Part shown: in pieces, positions 59,755 to 64,000 of the stretch
Numbering within the stretch: the stretch's first letter is position 1
How the letters are laid out: each line of letters begins with the position of its first letter
DNA from: Planctomycetota bacterium
GTDB taxonomy: Bacteria; Planctomycetota; UBA1135; GCA-002686595
Length of the DNA stretch: 64,000 bases
Direction of reading: 5' to 3'
NCBI GenBank assembly: GCA_016220085.1
Contig: JACRIN010000038.1
Location: 84,854 to 148,853, forward strand
Made by a program: the position numbers and the translations under genes
Notes under the pieces: generated by a model
The model's input: only the letters and a program-made list of their open reading frames with translations
The model's database searches: none
Told to the model about the DNA's origin: nothing

Positions 59755-60573
59755 ATGCGCAGCGCGGCCCTCCAGTTCGACGTGCGGCGCGGCGAGGTCG
59801 ACGCCAACCTCGCGCGCTTGCGCCGCGGGCTCGAACGAGCGCGCGAAGGCTCGGTCGAGCTCGTCCTGCTGCCTGAGATGTGGCCGACGTCGTTCCCCGA
59901 CGCCGACGTCGATCTCGCGCGCGAGGTCGCGCGCAACGAGCACGCGGTCGAGACGCTTGCCGAGCTCTCGCGCTCGTTCGGAATCGTGCTCGCGGGTTCC
60001 GCATTCGCCGCGGGCGCGCCCGGCGAGCCGCCGCGCAACCGCTTGACGGTGTTCGCGCACGGCGAGCGCGTGCTCGTCTACGACAAGGTCCATCTCTTCT
60101 CGCCGACCGCCGAGACCGAGGTCTTCTCCGCGGGCGACGCCCCGCCGCCGACGATCGAGCTCGGTGGCGCGCGCGTGTCGGGCATCGTCTGCTACGACCT
60201 GCGCTTCCCCGAGCTCTGGCACCGTCCGTTCGCGGACGGCGTCGAGCTCCTGCTCGTGCCCGCGCAATGGCCGAGCCCGCGCTCGACGCATTTTCGCGCG
60301 CTCGTCCACGGCGTCGCGGCGGCGAACCAGTGCTTCGTGCTCGCGTGCAACCGCACCGGCCGCGAGACGGTCGGCCGCCGCGAGCTCGTGCTCGACTTCC
60401 CCGGCAACTCGCTGATCGTCGCGCCGAGCGGCGAGACGCTCGCCGAAGGCACCGGCGAGGACGGCTTGCTCGTCGCCGACATCGACCTCGAGCTCGCGCG
60501 CGACCTCAAGCGCCGCGTCCCGCTGTCGAAGGACCGCCGAGCCGAGCTCTACGCGCGGTGGCGCGTCAGTTGA
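59755..60573 (+). CDS. Carbon-nitrogen hydrolase (nitrilase superfamily amidase)
   Basis: 272 residues. The catalytic triad is present: Glu41 in LLPEMW, Lys111 in YDKVHLFSP and Cys146 in GIVCYDLRFPELW. Length and motifs fit the omega-amidase/Nit2 branch, which hydrolyses alpha-ketoglutaramate or deaminated glutathione, rather than true nitrilases. The start is set by MRSAALQFDV, the usual first strand of the family. It is cytosolic. The last 8 bp overlap the convergent prolyl oligopeptidase gene. Confidence 0.9.
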   Translation: MRSAALQFDVRRGEVDANLARLRRGLERAREGSVELVLLPEMWPTSFPDADVDLAREVARNEHAVETLAELSRSFGIVLAGSAFAAGAPGEPPRNRLTVFAHGERVLVYDKVHLFSPTAETEVFSAGDAPPPTIELGGARVSGIVCYDLRFPELWHRPFADGVELLLVPAQWPSPRSTHFRALVHGVAAANQCFVLACNRTGRETVGRRELVLDFPGNSLIVAPSGETLAEGTGEDGLLVADIDLELARDLKRRVPLSKDRRAELYARWRVS

Positions 60574-62758
60574 TCCCGAGCTCGCGAACGAGGAACGCGA
60601 GCTCGTCCGCCGCCTGCTCGATCTGTTTCGAAGTCGGCTTGCCCGCGCCGTGGCCCGAGCGCACGTCGATGCGGATCAGGATCGGGTTCGCGCAACCTTG
60701 CGCGGCTTGCAGCGCCGCCGCGAACTTGAAGCTGTGCGCGGGGAACACGCGGTCGTCGTGGTCGGCGGTGGTGATCATCGTCGCCGGGTAACACGTGCCC
60801 GTCGCCGTGTTGTGCACCGGCGAGTACGCGCGGATCGCGCGGTACTCGTCGGGATTCTTCACGGAGCCGTAGTCGCTCTCCCACGCCCAGCCAATCGTGA
60901 ACTCGCGAAAGCGCAGCATGTCCATCACACCGACCGCCGGCAGCGCCGCACCGAACAGTTCCGGCCGTTGCAGGATGCACGCGCCGACCAACAAGCCGCC
61001 GTTCGAGCCGCCTTGGATCGCGAGCTTCTCGCTCGACGTCCACTTCTCGCCGATCAGGTACTCCGCCGCCGCGATGAAGTCGTCGAAGACGTTCTGCTTC
61101 TTGAGCTTGGTGCCGGCCTCGTGCCACGCTTCGCCGTACTCGGCGCCGCCGCGCAAGTTGGCGACCGCGTAAACGCCGCCCAGCTCGAGCCACGCGATGC
61201 GCGACGGCGCGAACGACGGCGTCAGCGGGTTGTTGAAGCCTCCATATCCGTATAGCAGGACCGGGTTCGCGCCGTTGCGCGCGAGGCCTTTCTTGTGCGT
61301 CAGGAACATCGGCACGCGCGTGCCGTCCTTCGACGCGTAGAAGACTTGCTCGGTGACGTACTGCGACGCGTCGAACGTCGTCGGCGCGCGGCGGAAGAGC
61401 TCGCTCGTTTTCGTCGCGAGGTCGTAGCGGAAGATCGTCGGCGGCGACGTGAAGCTCGCGAACGAGTAGAAGGTTTCCTGGTCGTCGATCGAGCCGCCGA
61501 ATCCGCCCGCGGTGCCGAGCCCGGGGAGCTCGATCTCGCCTTCGCGCGCGCCGTCGAGCGCGTGCACGACGATGACGGAGTGCGCGTCCGCCAGGTAGTT
61601 GCAGATCAGCTTGGCGCCGACCAGCGACGCGCGTTGCAGCGTGTCTTGCTGCTCGCCGACGATCTCGCGCCAGTTCGCGCGCTCCGGCTTCGCGACGTCG
61701 ATCGCGACGATGCGCTGACGCGGCGCCGCGAGGTTGGTGACGAAGAAGAACGTCGAGCCCTGGTTGCCGAGGAATTCGTAGCTCGCGTTGAAGTCGACCA
61801 GCAGCGGCACGAGCTTGTCGGCTCCGCCGCTCTCGGTCGTCGGCTCGAGCGGCTTGTAGAAGACGCGATTCTTCGGATCGGTGCCTTCGCTCGCGGTGAG
61901 CACCAGATACGCGCCGTCGTCGGTCACCTGCGCGGCGAAGCCCCATTGCGGCTGGTCGGGGCGTTCGTAGACGAGCACGTCCTCGTCCTGGTTCGTGAAC
62001 AGCTCGTGGAAGTAGACGCGCTGGTCCTGGTTCTTCGCCTTGAGCTCCGCGCCCTCGACCGGCGCGGCGTAGCGCGCGTAGTAGAAGCCCGAGCCGTCCT
62101 TGCGCCACGCGGGCGTGTTGAACTTCGTCCAACGGATCGTGTCGGCGAGGTCGTTGCCGGTGTCGATGTCGCGCACGCGCCACGTCGTCCAATCGGAGCC
62201 GCCGTCGGCGACGCCGTACGCGTACCAACGCCCGCCCTCGGAGATCGTCGAGCCGCCGAGCGCGACCGTGCCGTCCTTCGAGAGCGTGTTCGGGTCGAGC
62301 AGCACGCGCGGCGTCGCGGCGAGTCCGTCGGCGACGTAGACCACGCTCTGGTTCTGGAGCCCGTCGTTCTTGCTGAAGAAGTAGCGCGAGCCGCTCTTCA
62401 CCGGAGGCGAGCAGCGTTCGTAGTTCCAGAGTTCGCCGAGGCGTTGCGCGAGCTTCTCACGGCGTGAGCTCGTGGCGAGGTAGAGCCCGGTGACCAGGTT
62501 CTCAGCCTCGATCCACTCGCGCGTCGCCGGCGAGTCGAGCTCCTCGAGCCAACGATAGGGATCCGCGACCTTCTCGCCGTGGTACTCGTCGACGACGTCA
62601 CCGCGGTGGGCGGGTGGATAGGCGATCGTGATCTCCGCGCGGTCGAGCGCCGCGGCGAGCTGCTCCCGGCCTTCGGGGGGCAATTCGGTATTCAGACGGC
62701 ACGCACCGCCGAGCAGGCACAGTGCGGAGGCGAGCTGCAGAGTGGAGAGAGTCTTCAT
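60566..62758 (-). CDS. Prolyl oligopeptidase (S9A) lipoprotein
   Basis: 730 residues. Signal peptide with lipobox LGGAC (Cys20), so it should be an envelope lipoprotein. The beta-propeller lid (about 90-440) is followed by the alpha/beta hydrolase domain. Catalytic Ser585 is in QGGSNGGLLVGACILQRP, His703 in RSGHGAGKP, and the Asp lies in TADHDDRVFP. The N-terminal DPYRWLEELDSPATREWIEAEN is typical of S9A. It cleaves short peptides after proline. The frame extends 11 codons upstream without a signal-like start. Confidence 0.93.
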   Translation of the reverse strand: MKTLSTLQLASALCLLGGACRLNTELPPEGREQLAAALDRAEITIAYPPAHRGDVVDEYHGEKVADPYRWLEELDSPATREWIEAENLVTGLYLATSSRREKLAQRLGELWNYERCSPPVKSGSRYFFSKNDGLQNQSVVYVADGLAATPRVLLDPNTLSKDGTVALGGSTISEGGRWYAYGVADGGSDWTTWRVRDIDTGNDLADTIRWTKFNTPAWRKDGSGFYYARYAAPVEGAELKAKNQDQRVYFHELFTNQDEDVLVYERPDQPQWGFAAQVTDDGAYLVLTASEGTDPKNRVFYKPLEPTTESGGADKLVPLLVDFNASYEFLGNQGSTFFFVTNLAAPRQRIVAIDVAKPERANWREIVGEQQDTLQRASLVGAKLICNYLADAHSVIVVHALDGAREGEIELPGLGTAGGFGGSIDDQETFYSFASFTSPPTIFRYDLATKTSELFRRAPTTFDASQYVTEQVFYASKDGTRVPMFLTHKKGLARNGANPVLLYGYGGFNNPLTPSFAPSRIAWLELGGVYAVANLRGGAEYGEAWHEAGTKLKKQNVFDDFIAAAEYLIGEKWTSSEKLAIQGGSNGGLLVGACILQRPELFGAALPAVGVMDMLRFREFTIGWAWESDYGSVKNPDEYRAIRAYSPVHNTATGTCYPATMITTADHDDRVFPAHSFKFAAALQAAQGCANPILIRIDVRSGHGAGKPTSKQIEQAADELAFLVRELGIN

Positions 62759-63053
62759 AGGTGTCCTCGAGACGAACGAGGGCGCCATCATCCGCGAGGG
62801 TTGCTTTCACGCCAGTGAGAGGTCGGCGGTTCCGCGGTTCGAGCTCCGTGAAGTCGCGGCGGCGGCGGTCGGGCGCGAGTTCGCGGAGGTGCGAGGTCGC
62901 CCGATGCCGCCCGATACGGCGCGACGCGGCTCGGTTCAGCGCGGTGCCGCCCGACGCAACGCGAGGCCGCTCGGCGCCGCGCGAGGTCGCGTGGAGTCGC
63001 GCGAGCCCGCCGGCGGCCGCGCGAGGTCGCGTGCGGACCGCTCGGCGCCGCGC
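62759..63053. other. Intergenic region with short GC repeats
   Basis: 295 bp without a gene. From about 62890 on, short direct repeats (GCGCGAGGTCGCGTG, GCTCGGCGCCGCGC) recur several times, and GATGCCGCCCGATACGGC is an imperfect dyad. The prolyl oligopeptidase promoter should lie at its left end. No terminator with T-run is seen. Confidence 0.45.
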
Positions 63054-63485
63054 TCACTCGAGCTCGGCGCTCGGCGTGCTCTCGCGCTTCAGCGTCAAGA
63101 GAGAGCCGCGCTGCACCGCGGTCAGCACGTCGTGCGCGTCGAAGAAGAGCACGACGCCGTAGAGGTTCTTGCGGCCTTGCTCGAGCTCCAGGTTGGGCGT
63201 GAAGTCGCGGCTGAGCGGCAATTGGAGGTTGACGTTGTCGCCGCGCGAGTCGACCCAGCCGTACGCGATCGCGCGCGCGTCGCCGGCGAGCTCCCACACG
63301 TCGGTCGGCGCGCCGCAGCGAGCGAGCGCTTCGTCGAACGTGGTCGCGCCGGGGACGAGCTCGGCGATCCGCGCTTCCTCGAGCGGCTGGTGCGTGCGCG
63401 TCCGCGAGAACACGAGCACGATACAGCTCGAGCCGAGCAGCGCGAGCGCACACGCGCCGAGCGCGCGTCCGATCAGTCGGACCAT
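63054..63485 (-). CDS. BamE/SmpA-like lipoprotein
   Basis: 143 residues. Lipobox GSSC places the lipid anchor at about Cys21. The mature part matches the BamE/SmpA pattern: IAELVPGATTFDEALARCGAP, then AIAYGWVDSRGDN, and GRKNLYGVVLFFD as the paired strands. Some such proteins assist outer-membrane assembly, but many orphan members have unknown roles. It overlaps the upstream related lipoprotein gene by 13 bp, so the two are a translationally coupled, duplicated pair. Confidence 0.72.
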   Translation of the reverse strand: MVRLIGRALGACALALLGSSCIVLVFSRTRTHQPLEEARIAELVPGATTFDEALARCGAPTDVWELAGDARAIAYGWVDSRGDNVNLQLPLSRDFTPNLELEQGRKNLYGVVLFFDAHDVLTAVQRGSLLTLKRESTPSAELE

Positions 63486-63847
63486 GACAAGCGGAACTCG
63501 GCGCGGTCGGACTCGAAGCTCGACGCGACGTGCGTGAGCACGCCGTGCTCGTCGAAGAACGCCCACACGCGGTCGGAGTGCGTGTCGGTGTTCAGCGAGC
63601 CGATGACGATCAGCCAGAGGCCCGTGCGCTTGGCGACCGAGTGCTCGTAGCGGTACGCGGAGCGTTTGCCGAGCTGCACGACCTCGCTCGGAGCGCCCAG
63701 GATCCGCACGACGTCGGTCGCGGTCGATTTCCCCGGCGTCAGCGTCGACAACGCGGCCGGATCGGGCCGACCGTTGGTCGTGCTGCGATCGAGCAGACAC
63801 GCGGGAGCGAGAAGCAGACACGCGGCGAGGAGGAGACGGCTCGACAT
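63473..63847 (-). CDS. BamE/SmpA-like lipoprotein (upstream paralog)
   Basis: 124 residues. Lipobox APAC at about Cys17. Typical BamE-like helix-turn opening (LSTLTPGKSTATDVVRILGAPSEVV), a Tyr-rich strand (KRSAYRYEHS) and strands LWLIVIGSLN and DRVWAFFDEHGVL. It is probably a paralog of the next gene, which it overlaps by 13 bp. The chosen ATG gives a normal signal peptide; the longer open frame to the window edge is not supported. Confidence 0.72.
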   Translation of the reverse strand: MSSRLLLAACLLLAPACLLDRSTTNGRPDPAALSTLTPGKSTATDVVRILGAPSEVVQLGKRSAYRYEHSVAKRTGLWLIVIGSLNTDTHSDRVWAFFDEHGVLTHVASSFESDRAEFRLSWSD

Positions 63848-63899
63848 GGCGCGAGATCCTACGGCACCGCGCACGTCGCGCGCCACGCCGCGGCGTGGA

Positions 63900-64000
63900 T
63901 CACGCGCTGCGGTCGAAGAGCAGGAACTCGACCTGCGCGCCCGGGCCGGTCGCGACGGCGAGCACTTCGCTCGGCCCGACGCGCTCGCGCTCGTCCGCAC
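63900..64000 (-). CDS. Partial gene, pirin/YhhW-like C-terminus (runs off window)
   Basis: The last 33 codons before a TGA read ADERERVGPSEVLAVATGP, then AQVEFLLFDRSA. The strand pattern and the closing LLFD resemble the C-terminal cupin of pirin-like proteins (compare ATEPLEALLFDLG of the pirin at 21959). Only the end is in the window, so family assignment is tentative. It would be read towards the BamE-like pair, 50 bp upstream of it. Confidence 0.4.
   Translation of the reverse strand, partial: ADERERVGPSEVLAVATGPGAQVEFLLFDRSA

Noticed and set aside
62890..63050. Small gene in the repeat-rich gap
   Set aside because: All frames are Arg/Ala-rich low-complexity sequence without a ribosome site.

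Overview
The window is very GC-rich (about 70% by eye, not computed), with near-exclusive G/C third codon positions. The gene content points to a member of the Planctomycetota, probably an uncultured or deep-branching one. There are two giant secreted PVC-type heme-binding dehydrogenase / cytochrome c proteins fused to ThuA, FG-GAP and DUF1080 domains. There are also secreted proteins with GACC..C-type cysteine modules and NPFNP-like C-terminal domains, many lipoproteins, sulfatase/phosphodiesterase lipoproteins, Sel1/HEAT repeat proteins and a degenerate sigma/anti-sigma pair. No rRNA, tRNA, CRISPR array, phage gene or recognisable transposase was found, so taxonomy rests on protein families only.

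Layout. 0.1-3.1 kb: radical SAM/SPASM enzymes with 14-residue-repeat coiled-coil tails; the second is split into two overlapping genes. 3.1-13 kb: HEAT membrane protein, ThuA/PVC-dehydrogenase/cytochrome/ThuA giant, cupin, large secreted protein with a strong terminator. 13-18.4 kb: YjbQ protein, an SDR-P450 operon enclosed between yjbQ and a decayed copy of the yjbQ 5' end, two overlapping membrane protein genes, a lipoprotein. 18.4-24 kb: LOR/SDH (TIGR00300-like) enzyme, FAD amine-oxidase-like protein, an MNT-HEPN toxin-antitoxin pair enclosed between a decayed pirin 3' end and an intact pirin gene, and a DUF3500 protein. 24-30 kb: a SelW-like selenoprotein (in-frame TGA plus SECIS-like hairpin) downstream of a Dabb-domain gene, a Sel1-repeat lipoprotein, then a four-gene unknown operon knitted by ATGA/GTGA overlaps, one member of only 56 residues.

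30-48 kb: a 1,913-residue FG-GAP/PVC-dehydrogenase/cytochrome/DUF1080 protein, a coiled-coil protein, tandem paralogous beta-propeller/di-heme cytochrome genes followed by the sigma/anti-sigma-like pair, and a convergent pair of alkaline-phosphatase-superfamily lipoproteins. 48-64 kb: an orphan pseudopilin, FadE-type acyl-CoA dehydrogenase, MFS and MATE transporters, a secreted PKD-like protein, a MarR regulator with a four-cysteine tail, a fused methyltransferase/phosphotransferase with a membrane partner, a nitrilase-family amidase, a prolyl oligopeptidase, two BamE/SmpA-like lipoproteins and the edge of a possible pirin-like gene.

The most notable items are the unannotated CxxU selenoprotein, the two two-gene cassettes each bounded by a duplicated end of a neighbouring housekeeping gene, and the coupled 56-residue gene. 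Several genes have TAnnnT boxes 6-10 nt before the start codon, which suggests leaderless or very short-leader transcripts.
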